Shown piece by piece: positions 1-5,979 of a DNA stretch of 5,979 nt. The notes beneath the pieces are model-generated. The model was not told where the DNA came from. It was given only the letters and a program-made list of their open reading frames with translations, and did not search any database. The DNA comes from Spirochaetaceae bacterium (lineage in GTDB: Bacteria > Spirochaetota > Spirochaetia > UBA9216): positions 1-5,979 of the forward strand of contig JAQQAK010000030.1 in NCBI GenBank assembly GCA_028527945.1, in the 5' to 3' direction. A program made the position numbers and the translations under genes. How positions within the stretch are numbered: position 1 is the first letter of the stretch; each line of letters opens with the position of its first letter.

Positions 1-15
1 ATTTACATTAAGGTA

Positions 16-61
16 GCTTTTTCAGAAACTCCGAGACAAAGTCTCTAATTTTTGAAAAAGC
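16..61 (+). repeat. Long imperfect hairpin, possible terminator of an upstream gene or dispersed palindrome
   Basis: The outer arms are GCTTTTTCA (16-24) and TGAAAAAGC (53-61), nine perfect pairs. They extend inward with GAAA (25-28) against TTTT (49-52), including one G-T wobble. After a small internal bulge comes an inner stem GAGAC (33-37) and GTCTC (41-45) around an AAA loop. The inner stem is followed by TAATTTTTG, a weak T-run on the plus strand, so it could end transcription of a gene left of the window. The nested, nearly symmetric form also suits a dispersed intergenic palindrome. No second copy occurs in this window, so the repeat reading is not tested here. Confidence 0.5.
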
Positions 62-82
62 CTCTACTACTCCTCATTTTTA

Positions 83-111
83 TTGCGCATAGTTATTTTT
101 CAATTTATACT
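83..111 (+). promoter_or_regulatory. Candidate ygeW promoter, placed for a leaderless mRNA
   Basis: TATACT at 106-111 is a five-of-six match to the -10 consensus. TTGCGC at 83-88 is a weak -35 (three of six), separated by exactly 17 bases. Six bases lie between the -10 box and the ATG at 118, so transcription would be expected to begin on or next to that ATG. No Shine-Dalgarno sequence is visible before the ATG, which agrees with a leaderless transcript. In AT-rich DNA a chance -10 match is common, so this is only a candidate. Confidence 0.35.
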
Positions 112-117
112 AACAGA

Positions 118-1302
118 ATGATAGATAAAGAATTACAAACATTAATTGAAAAACTTTCCAAGTTAAACACATCTTCCATGAGCGAAAAAGATTTTTTTCT
201 CACATGGGAGCAGTCTGATGATGAAATTGATGCTGTTTTTAAAACAGCTGATATTCTAAAAAGAATGAGAGAGAACAATATTTCTCCCAGAATATTTGAT
301 TCTGGTCTTGCGGTATCTATTTTCAGAGATAATTCTACTCGAACAAGGTTTTCATATGCTTCTGCCGCTAACCTTCTTGGATTGGCAGTTCAAGAACTCG
401 ATGAAAAAAAATCTCAGATTGCGCATGGTGAAACTGTAAGAGAAACTGCCTGTATGATTTCTTTTCTTACTGAAGCCATAGGCATTAGAGACGATATGTA
501 TATTGGTGAGGGGCATACATATATGAAAGAAGTAGCAGATTCTCTGGATCAATGCTACAACGAAGGCCTTCTACACTCACGCCCTGCAATGGTAAACCTT
601 CAATGTGATCTTGATCATCCAACACAAATTATGGCAGATACTCTTCATCTCATAAATCATTTTGGCGGAGTTGAAAATCTAAAGGGTAAAAAAGTTGCTA
701 TGAGCTGGGCATATTCACCATCTTACGGAAAACCTCTATCAGTCCCACAAGGGGCTATTACACTTATGAGTCGTCTTGGAATGGATGTTACCCTTGCCCA
801 TCCTGAAGGTTATGGTTTAATCCCTGAAACAGAAGCAATTGCTGAAAAGTTCTGTAAACAGAATGGCTCAACATTCAAAAAAACGAACTCTATGAAAGAG
901 GCATTTGAAAATGCTGATATAGTCTACCCAAAAAGCTGGGCTCCTTTCAGTGTTATGCAAAAAAGAACAGAACTTCTAAAAACTGGTGATGAAAAGGGAC
1001 TTATTGAACTAGAAAAAGATTGTCTTGCCGGAAATGCTAATTATACAGATTGGGAATGTAATGAAGATCTTATGAAAAAAACAAAAAATGGTTCAGCTCT
1101 TTATCTTCATTGCCTACCAGCTGATATAAGTGGTGTTAGCTGCAAACAGGGAGAGGTTTCTGAACAAGTTTTTAACAAATATCGTAATTTGACATATAAA
1201 GAAGCTTCTTATAAACCTTATATAATTGCCGCAATGATTTTTCTACGAAAAATGAAAAATCCTTCAGTCAAATTTGAAGAATTAATTAGGCTATCAAAAT
1301 AA
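118..1302 (+). CDS. ygeW: YgeW-type knotted carbamoyltransferase
   Basis: This encodes a 394-residue cytoplasmic carbamoyltransferase of the aspartate/ornithine carbamoyltransferase superfamily, YgeW branch. The match to E. coli YgeW (about 396 residues), recalled from memory, is close throughout. Counting from the ATG, the carbamoyl-phosphate loop STRTR is at residues 73-77 within FRDNSTRTRFSYAS. SQIAHGE is at 99-105, DHPTQ at 166-170, SYGKPLSVPQG at 202-212 (the knot-side second-substrate region), HCLPADI at 331-337 and KEASYKPY at 361-368. The frame is open back to TTG at 52, but the ATG at 118 is preferred because its N-terminus lines up with E. coli YgeW; the extra 22 codons overlap a hairpin and lack a ribosome binding site. 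The natural substrate was long unknown. In E. coli the gene sits with ygeX, ygeY and hyuA. From memory, recent work ties that cluster to anaerobic uric acid breakdown, with a ureido compound yielding carbamoyl phosphate for ATP synthesis. None of those partner genes is in this window. It should not be called ornithine carbamoyltransferase. Confidence 0.93.
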   Translation: MIDKELQTLIEKLSKLNTSSMSEKDFFLTWEQSDDEIDAVFKTADILKRMRENNISPRIFDSGLAVSIFRDNSTRTRFSYASAANLLGLAVQELDEKKSQIAHGETVRETACMISFLTEAIGIRDDMYIGEGHTYMKEVADSLDQCYNEGLLHSRPAMVNLQCDLDHPTQIMADTLHLINHFGGVENLKGKKVAMSWAYSPSYGKPLSVPQGAITLMSRLGMDVTLAHPEGYGLIPETEAIAEKFCKQNGSTFKKTNSMKEAFENADIVYPKSWAPFSVMQKRTELLKTGDEKGLIELEKDCLAGNANYTDWECNEDLMKKTKNGSALYLHCLPADISGVSCKQGEVSEQVFNKYRNLTYKEASYKPYIIAAMIFLRKMKNPSVKFEELIRLSK

Positions 1303-1319
1303 TATTTCATTCTTAGTAT

Positions 1320-1368
1320 AAAAAAGAAGCCGCCCTGTGTTTCGCTTCATTAACAACACAGAACGGCT
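1320..1368 (-). terminator. Intrinsic terminator of gdhA
   Basis: The arms at 1328-1341 and 1355-1368 flank a 13-base loop. Read as minus-strand RNA, AGCCGTTCTGTGTT pairs with AACACAGGGCGGCT as a continuous 14-bp stem containing two G-U wobbles. On the plus strand the same two positions are C-A mismatches. On the minus strand the stem is followed at once by TCTTTTTTAT. The wobble asymmetry and the side of the T-run both assign it to gdhA, whose stop codon lies about 45 bases upstream of the stem. Confidence 0.85.
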
Positions 1369-1378
1369 ATATTAATCT

Positions 1379-1411
1379 AACAAGTTTTTTTGGAGGATAA
1401 CTTGTTTTTTT
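1379..1411 (+). terminator. Probable intrinsic terminator of ygeW
   Basis: AACAAGTT (1379-1386) and AACTTGTT (1399-1406) form an 8-bp stem with a 12-base loop. A run of seven T from 1405 to 1411 follows, overlapping the end of the stem. The stem has only two G-C pairs, so termination may be inefficient. The T-run ends exactly at the gdhA stop codon, so the two convergent genes have almost no spare sequence between their 3' signals. Confidence 0.5.
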
Positions 1412-2758
1412 CTAAAATACCAAGCCCTGATCCATCATTGAATCAGCAACTTTCTTAAAAGCGGCAATATTAGCGCCATTAAGATAATTTCCCTTTGTGC
1501 CATATTCTTCAGCAGCTTCCGCGCAAGATTTATGGATATTTACCATAATAGTATGAAGTCTTGTATCAACCTCTTCTCTTGTCCATGACAATCTCATACT
1601 ATTTTGAGACATCTCAAGACCTGAGGTTGCAACACCTCCTGCGTTTACAGCTTTGCCGGGACCGAACGGGATTTTATTGCCAAGAAAAACCTCAACAGCC
1701 TCTGGAGTAGAAGGCATATTTGCACCTTCCGCAACAGCTATTAAGCCATTTTTAACCATAGCCTGAGCTTCATCACCTGAAATCTCATTTTGTGTAGCGC
1801 ATGGTAAAGCAACTTCAGCTTTTGCCAATCCCCAAGGTCTTTTTGCATCATAATATGGAACACCAAATTCTTCAGCATATTCTTTTATTCTTCCACGTCT
1901 GTTATTTTTCAAATCCATAAGGAATTCCCATTTATCACCTGAAATTCCTTCTTCATCGATAATACAGCCAGCGCTATCTGACATTGAAACAACTATACCG
2001 CCAAGTTCATTTATTTTCTGAGCAGCATATTGAGCTACATTTCCTGAACCTGATATCATAACTCTTTTACCTTCAAAATCAGTATCAAGAGTTCCTAACA
2101 TCTCTTCTGTAAAGTAAACTGCGCCATAACCTGTAGCTTCAGGCCTTATTAAAGAACCGCCCCAATGAATGCCCTTACCAGTAAGAACTCCTTCAAAGCG
2201 GTTAACAATTCTCTTATATTGTCCAAACATATAGCCAATCTCTCGACCGCCAACACCAATATCACCGGCTGGAACATCAGTGTCTGGACCTATATGTCTA
2301 TATAATTCTGTCATGAGACTCTGGCAAAATCTCATAACTTCGCCGTCACTTTTTCCTTTAGGATCAAAATCAGAACCACCTTTTCCTCCACCCATAGGAA
2401 GTCCGGTTAAACTGTTTTTAAAGATTTGTTCAAAACCAAGAAATTTCAAAATACCTTGATTTACAGATGGATGAAAACGCATTCCACCTTTATAAGGCCC
2501 TAATGCTGAATTAAACTCTACTCTGAAAGCAGAATTAACAATATAGTTTCCTTTATCGTCAATCCATGGAACTTTGAAAGAAACAACCCGTTCAGGTTCT
2601 ACAATTCTTTCAAGAATAGCTGAAACTCTATACTTAGGCTCGCGTTCTACAACAGGAGTCAAGGATTCGAGAACTTCTTCAGCCGCCTGAAGAAATTCTT
2701 TTTCCCAATAATATTTCTTCTTTAAATTATCAAGCACTCCTGATACATATTCATTCAT
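1412..2758 (-). CDS. gdhA: NADP-type glutamate dehydrogenase
   Basis: This 448-residue enzyme interconverts 2-oxoglutarate plus ammonia and glutamate in the cytoplasm. The length matches the hexameric bacterial family of about 447-450 residues, so the gene is complete. The substrate-binding segment GPYKGGMRFHP (87-97) supplies Lys90. LPMGGGKGGSDFDPKG (120-135) supplies the catalytic Lys126, and PAGDIGVGGREIGYM (163-177) the catalytic Asp166. The dinucleotide-binding loop is GSGNVAQYAA (236-245). After the second strand of that fold the sequence reads VSMSDSAG (257-264), like E. coli GdhA and unlike NAD-specific clostridial enzymes, so NADP preference is inferred, not proven. Ser380 in the substrate pocket is kept. 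The start is fixed by a GGAGG site six bases before the ATG. It has its own promoter and terminator, so it is probably monocistronic, although read-through from the large gene upstream is possible. Its usual role is ammonia assimilation; in amino-acid fermenters it can also run in reverse. Confidence 0.96.
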   Translation of the reverse strand: MNEYVSGVLDNLKKKYYWEKEFLQAAEEVLESLTPVVEREPKYRVSAILERIVEPERVVSFKVPWIDDKGNYIVNSAFRVEFNSALGPYKGGMRFHPSVNQGILKFLGFEQIFKNSLTGLPMGGGKGGSDFDPKGKSDGEVMRFCQSLMTELYRHIGPDTDVPAGDIGVGGREIGYMFGQYKRIVNRFEGVLTGKGIHWGGSLIRPEATGYGAVYFTEEMLGTLDTDFEGKRVMISGSGNVAQYAAQKINELGGIVVSMSDSAGCIIDEEGISGDKWEFLMDLKNNRRGRIKEYAEEFGVPYYDAKRPWGLAKAEVALPCATQNEISGDEAQAMVKNGLIAVAEGANMPSTPEAVEVFLGNKIPFGPGKAVNAGGVATSGLEMSQNSMRLSWTREEVDTRLHTIMVNIHKSCAEAAEEYGTKGNYLNGANIAAFKKVADSMMDQGLVF

Positions 2759-2764
2759 TTTAAA

Positions 2765-2769
2765 CCTCC
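2765..2769 (-). promoter_or_regulatory. Ribosome binding site of gdhA
   Basis: GGAGG on the minus strand lies six bases before the ATG at 2758-2756. The spacing is ideal and confirms the gdhA start. Confidence 0.85.
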
Positions 2770-2797
2770 GTAAATCTTTTCACATAAGGATAAATTG

Positions 2798-2826
2798 AAT
2801 ATATGACACTTGCATTAACATGTCAA
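2798..2826 (-). promoter_or_regulatory. Sigma-70-type promoter of gdhA
   Basis: On the minus strand TTGACA (2826-2821) is a perfect -35. It is followed by a 17-base spacer and TATATT (2803-2798), a five-of-six -10. The expected start of transcription is near 2791, leaving a leader of about 33 bases that contains the ribosome binding site. An inverted repeat TGACA/TGTCA with a 12-base gap spans from inside the -35 through the spacer to the edge of the -10. It is a possible operator, but it could also be chance. Confidence 0.8.
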
Positions 2827-2867
2827 GTTTTAGTTTTTTAATTTCACAATATTTATATGTAACATAA

Positions 2868-5834
2868 CTATTTACACAATACTGAACGGGTGTTTTTACC
2901 ATCCATAATAACTTTAAATCGTTCTTCATTCACAATATGTGTAAAGTATTCGTATTTATTGACACACTCATATGTTTTTATGCCACACCAATCAATAAAC
3001 GATTCTTTTTTCTTCTTGTATGGAACATTAAAATAGCCAATATTCATTGCAACAACATTATGAAAAAAATGTGTACCTTGAGAAGGTTCTATTTCGTAAT
3101 CTTCAAGACCTACTTCAACTATAACTTTTGCCTTACTTATTTGTGACCATATCACAGGAATTCCCAAAAATCTGTCTCTGGATCCCCATCTGCCAGGACC
3201 TATTAAAATATATTCACGGTCTTGTTCTTTCATATAATTATTTATTTTTTCTATCTCTCGGCACATTTCAACAGTTTTTGTTTTATCAAATCTTTCAGGA
3301 TCAATAAAAACTATATCTTTAATATCATCAATTATTCCATTACCAAGACTTTCTTCTGTATAAAGGAGCATATCATCTTTAGGAACTGATTCTATATCTA
3401 AAGAAAGATCTTCTGAATTAACTGTCATAGGCCTTACCTGAAGAAGATAAAATGAAGGGATTATTTCCTTATACGTATCCTTTGTTAAATCAACAGCAAA
3501 TTCAATTTCAACAGGAATTCCAAAGGCTATTTGTGCCATATTTAAAACTTCTTTTATAATATCAGCTAATGGAAACACATTATATTTTAATATATTTGCA
3601 AAATTTATAATCCTGGGCCCAGGCTGCCCTATTCCATCAACAATTCGATTGTTATCATTATCCCAGACTGAAGCAAGATGATATAGAGTCTTATGTTTCT
3701 CAGCTTTAAATATTCTTAATTTTTTAAGAGTTTCAAACTCACCATTTAATATATCAGCATCGGTATCATTCAGATTAAGAGCGTAAAACTCTGTTTGCGT
3801 TGCACCTATGAGCTCTTCATCAGATAAATATGATACAGAGGGATACTCTGGACAAAATCTATAAGTACGTTCACCTTCTACTACAGATTGTCCAAGCCCT
3901 ACCGCTATAGAGGCAACTCCATCGGTGTTATGCATATTTCCAATTGGGTAATAATTATAAGATTGCCCAACTCCAGAGAGATGTGGGTAAAAATATTCTT
4001 CATACTTATTACCAACAATCTCTTGAATTACAACAGCCATACTTTCTTCTTCTATTAAATAATTTAAATTTTCTATATAATTTCTTGTATCTTTAAGAAA
4101 AACAGACGAATAAACAAGTTTGATTGCTGTTATAAGCTGCTCCAGCCTTTTATCTATACTACCATTATTATTTGGTAGCATATAAGTTTGATATACACCA
4201 GCGAAAGGTTGAGATTGTGAATCTTCCAAAAGTCCAGAAGATCTAACAGCAAGCGGAGTTTTTACATCTTCAAGATATATACCAAGTTTTTCTATAATTT
4301 GTCTTGGCATTTGTCCAGCTATGAACTGTCTTTTAATTTCTTCATCATCATCACAATTACGAAGCTCAAATAGATTATTTATATCTATGAATTCATTAAA
4401 ACCATTAGTTCCTATTATTGTGGTATTTGGAATTTTTATCCTTACATCTTTAAACTTTTTTTCAAAATTGGTTGTTACAAGAAATGAATTTAAAAAAGCC
4501 AAACCTCGACCTTTTCCACCAAGAGAGCCTCCTGCTATTCTTGTTACAACCCCATCCTGACATAGACTTTCATGGCTTAAGGTTACAATCTTTCCTAGAT
4601 TTTTCATTCTTCGAAGCTCTTTAAACTGTCTTATAAGGTAATCTTTATAATCTTCGTGGCTGTTAAAATCATTTACTTCAACAGGCCGAACCTTCCCTGC
4701 AAGCTGCATTTCTCCATGAGCAGTGAGCCATGTAGAAAAGTCTTTTTTGTTTGAATGAGCAATAATAACTCCCATAGGCAAATTGGGGAGAATCTCTTCA
4801 AAATCCAGTAAAGTTCCTGCTCTGGCAATCTCAACCCCGTCTTCATCTCTAAATACAAGATCTCCAAAACCAAGTTTTTCTACAATAAATTGTCTGAGGT
4901 TTTTTAATAAAAATTGTGATTTTTTATGAAAAAATGTAACACCAAGTCCTTCAGCTTTTCTTCTGTTCTCAAGAATCGAAGATTGTAAAATACATGGTAG
5001 ACATGGATCATCTTTTTTAACATTTTCAAGAAGCATTACACCTGCATTCTCATCAAGAGAACCGTTTTTATAGAATTCCATATCAGACATAACACAAAGC
5101 ATATGCTCTTTATACTTTTCATAAAGTTCCAGACCTTCTTCATAACTATTGGTAACAAGGACTTTTGGTCTTGTTCTCATACGATTATATTTTTGATTAT
5201 CATTAAGTTCTTCTGATATAAGCCTTTGAGTCTGTTCCATTATTTCTGTATACAATAAAGGTAAATACAAAGAATTAAATGTAATTGAATCTTCTACAAG
5301 AAGAATAACTTTAACAAGGCCATTTTCTGTATCATATGGAGCGTTCATCTTGTCTTCAACATATTTTATCATTGCTAAAATTAGTTTTGAGTCTCCATTC
5401 CACAAAAAAACATTTTCTATACAGTCAAGCTTATCCATATTCCTGTGAACAATAGCAATATCTGATTTAACTGTGAGCATAAGAATTATTGGGATATCTT
5501 TTTGTACTTCCTTAATTTTTCGTGAAAGTTCAAATGAATTGTCTTCTCCTGTCCTCATCGTTGTAATAACAAGGTCAAAATTCTTTTGCTCCAAAAGCCT
5601 CAAAGCATCTTCCCCTGTAGGTACAGATGTTATTCTTGGAACAGTTGTCAAATTAAGCTGATGATACTCACCAACTATCTGTTCTGACAAAAGTGAGTCA
5701 TGCTCAAAAATATACGCGTCATAAAAAGTTGAAATTAGCAGAATATTTTTTATCCGGTACTGCATTAAATTATGAAAATTATCTTCACCATATTTAAACT
5801 TTTCATAATAGTATCTTAATTCTTTAAACTTCAA
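2868..5834 (-). CDS. Tandem-receiver PEP/pyruvate-binding (PPDK N-terminal-type) protein, function unknown
   Basis: This 988-residue protein, with no signal peptide or membrane segment, appears cytoplasmic. Residues about 29-160 look like a receiver domain that has lost its phosphorylation site: Thr92 stands where the Asp should be, the acidic pair after strand 1 is missing (Ser35-Thr36), and the late Lys is absent. Residues about 174-322 form a second receiver that keeps the site: Glu181-Asp182, Asp251 in MSDMEF, Ser285 or Ser286, and Lys304 or Lys305. Residues 340-430 form a linker domain with DFSTWL. Residues about 433-804 match the ATP-grasp domain of pyruvate phosphate dikinase and PEP synthase: GGKG with Lys441, VRSSGLLED with Arg531, GLGQSVVEG (646-654), IEF with Glu778 and LQVRP with Gln799 and Arg801, so ATP binding looks intact. 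The C-terminus carries IGPGRWGSRD (878-887) and SQGTHFFHN (918-926). The usual phosphohistidine and PEP-barrel domains of PEP synthase are not recognisable, so 'phosphoenolpyruvate synthase', a name often given to such proteins, is not justified. I recall similar uncharacterised proteins in other anaerobes. The start is TTG, chosen for its ribosome binding site. gdhA follows on the same strand 109 bases later. Confidence 0.85.
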   Translation of the reverse strand: MKFKELRYYYEKFKYGEDNFHNLMQYRIKNILLISTFYDAYIFEHDSLLSEQIVGEYHQLNLTTVPRITSVPTGEDALRLLEQKNFDLVITTMRTGEDNSFELSRKIKEVQKDIPIILMLTVKSDIAIVHRNMDKLDCIENVFLWNGDSKLILAMIKYVEDKMNAPYDTENGLVKVILLVEDSITFNSLYLPLLYTEIMEQTQRLISEELNDNQKYNRMRTRPKVLVTNSYEEGLELYEKYKEHMLCVMSDMEFYKNGSLDENAGVMLLENVKKDDPCLPCILQSSILENRRKAEGLGVTFFHKKSQFLLKNLRQFIVEKLGFGDLVFRDEDGVEIARAGTLLDFEEILPNLPMGVIIAHSNKKDFSTWLTAHGEMQLAGKVRPVEVNDFNSHEDYKDYLIRQFKELRRMKNLGKIVTLSHESLCQDGVVTRIAGGSLGGKGRGLAFLNSFLVTTNFEKKFKDVRIKIPNTTIIGTNGFNEFIDINNLFELRNCDDDEEIKRQFIAGQMPRQIIEKLGIYLEDVKTPLAVRSSGLLEDSQSQPFAGVYQTYMLPNNNGSIDKRLEQLITAIKLVYSSVFLKDTRNYIENLNYLIEEESMAVVIQEIVGNKYEEYFYPHLSGVGQSYNYYPIGNMHNTDGVASIAVGLGQSVVEGERTYRFCPEYPSVSYLSDEELIGATQTEFYALNLNDTDADILNGEFETLKKLRIFKAEKHKTLYHLASVWDNDNNRIVDGIGQPGPRIINFANILKYNVFPLADIIKEVLNMAQIAFGIPVEIEFAVDLTKDTYKEIIPSFYLLQVRPMTVNSEDLSLDIESVPKDDMLLYTEESLGNGIIDDIKDIVFIDPERFDKTKTVEMCREIEKINNYMKEQDREYILIGPGRWGSRDRFLGIPVIWSQISKAKVIVEVGLEDYEIEPSQGTHFFHNVVAMNIGYFNVPYKKKKESFIDWCGIKTYECVNKYEYFTHIVNEERFKVIMDGKNTRSVLCK

Positions 5835-5840
5835 CTTAAT

Positions 5841-5846
5841 CTCCTT
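5841..5846 (-). promoter_or_regulatory. Ribosome binding site that decides a TTG start
   Basis: AAGGAG on the minus strand is six bases before the TTG at 5834-5832. The next in-frame ATG is codon 24, which would remove part of the N-terminal segment and has no comparable site. This supports the TTG as the true start. Confidence 0.75.
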
Positions 5847-5856
5847 AGTAAATTAT

Positions 5857-5868
5857 CCATTTAAATGG
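5857..5868. promoter_or_regulatory. Perfect 12-bp palindrome in the leader of the large gene
   Basis: CCATTTAAATGG is a perfect palindrome centred about 28 bases before the TTG start and about 11 bases upstream of the ribosome binding site. It may be a binding site for a dimeric regulator, but AT-rich DNA produces such palindromes by chance. No consensus -35/-10 pair for the large gene could be identified with confidence in 5835-5979. TATAGT (minus strand, 5901-5896) is a possible -10 without a good -35. Confidence 0.25.
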
Positions 5869-5979
5869 TTGTTTGCGTTTTTTTGACTTTTATATACTAT
5901 ATCGTCATGGCAAAATTTAATCTAATAATAACTTTATTATTTTTACCGGTATTACTAAATTCATAGAATTGTTTCAAAT

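Noticed and set aside
52..117. N-terminal extension of YgeW from TTG at 52, reading like a short signal peptide (MKKPLLLLIFIAHS).
   Set aside because: YgeW enzymes are cytoplasmic and align from the ATG at 118. The TTG lies inside a hairpin arm and has no ribosome binding site.
1392..1458. GGAGG (1392-1396) followed by TTG on the plus strand, which looks like a translation start.
   Set aside because: The frame closes after about 18 codons antisense to the gdhA 3' end, and the GGAGG lies in the loop of a terminator hairpin.
2759..2867. An intrinsic terminator between the large gene and gdhA.
   Set aside because: No stem followed by a T-run is visible on the minus strand here, so read-through into gdhA cannot be excluded.
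2937..3146. A 69-codon plus-strand open frame rich in Phe, Cys and Ile.
   Set aside because: It is antisense to the conserved C-terminal domain of the 988-residue gene and has no ribosome binding site or recognisable protein features.
4321..4560. A 79-codon plus-strand open frame.
   Set aside because: It is antisense to the conserved ATP-grasp part of the large gene. Its Ser-rich and Pro-rich composition is what reading the opposite strand would give.
2868..5834. Naming the large protein phosphoenolpyruvate synthase (ppsA) or pyruvate phosphate dikinase (ppdK).
   Set aside because: Only the ATP-grasp domain matches. The phosphohistidine motif (T-S/C-H-A type) and the PEP barrel are not seen, and the N-terminus has receivers instead.

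Overview
The window carries three full-length protein genes and the short regulatory stretches between them. It is AT-rich. The genes have ordinary Shine-Dalgarno sites and a textbook sigma-70 promoter (TTGACA, 17-base spacer, TATATT). The proteins are typical of strict anaerobes: a YgeW-type carbamoyltransferase, an NADP-type glutamate dehydrogenase and a large PEP/pyruvate-binding protein. This fits a gut-type anaerobe. The consensus promoter and strong Shine-Dalgarno sites argue against Bacteroidetes. A hairpin near the left edge built around GAGAC-AAA-GTCTC resembles hairpins I associate with Treponema, so a Treponema-like spirochaete or a low-GC Firmicute is my best guess, held loosely.

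Layout. Positions 1-117 hold a long imperfect hairpin and the promoter region of a plus-strand ygeW-like gene (118-1302). That gene converges on a minus-strand gdhA gene (1412-2758). The 109-base gap between them holds two hairpins, one followed by a T-run on each strand, so each gene appears to have its own intrinsic terminator. Upstream of gdhA on the minus strand, after a 109-base gap with a very good promoter for gdhA, is a 988-codon gene (2868-5834). It encodes two receiver-like domains, a PPDK-type ATP-grasp domain and a distinctive C-terminal domain. It starts at TTG with a well-placed ribosome binding site. The last 145 bases hold its leader region, including a perfect 12-bp palindrome, and a doubtful divergent micro-ORF.

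Functionally the genes share a nitrogen and central-carbon theme. YgeW releases or transfers carbamoyl groups, in E. coli beside purine-breakdown genes. GdhA fixes or releases ammonia through glutamate. The large protein binds ATP and by family resemblance a three-carbon phosphate metabolite. Whether they act together cannot be shown from this window: ygeW is on the opposite strand and gdhA has its own promoter. The most unusual item is the large protein. It has a degenerate receiver followed by an apparently intact receiver, and an ATP-grasp domain with its ATP-binding residues preserved, but no recognisable PEP-synthase phosphohistidine or PEP-barrel domains. I see no mobile element, CRISPR array, tRNA or rRNA.
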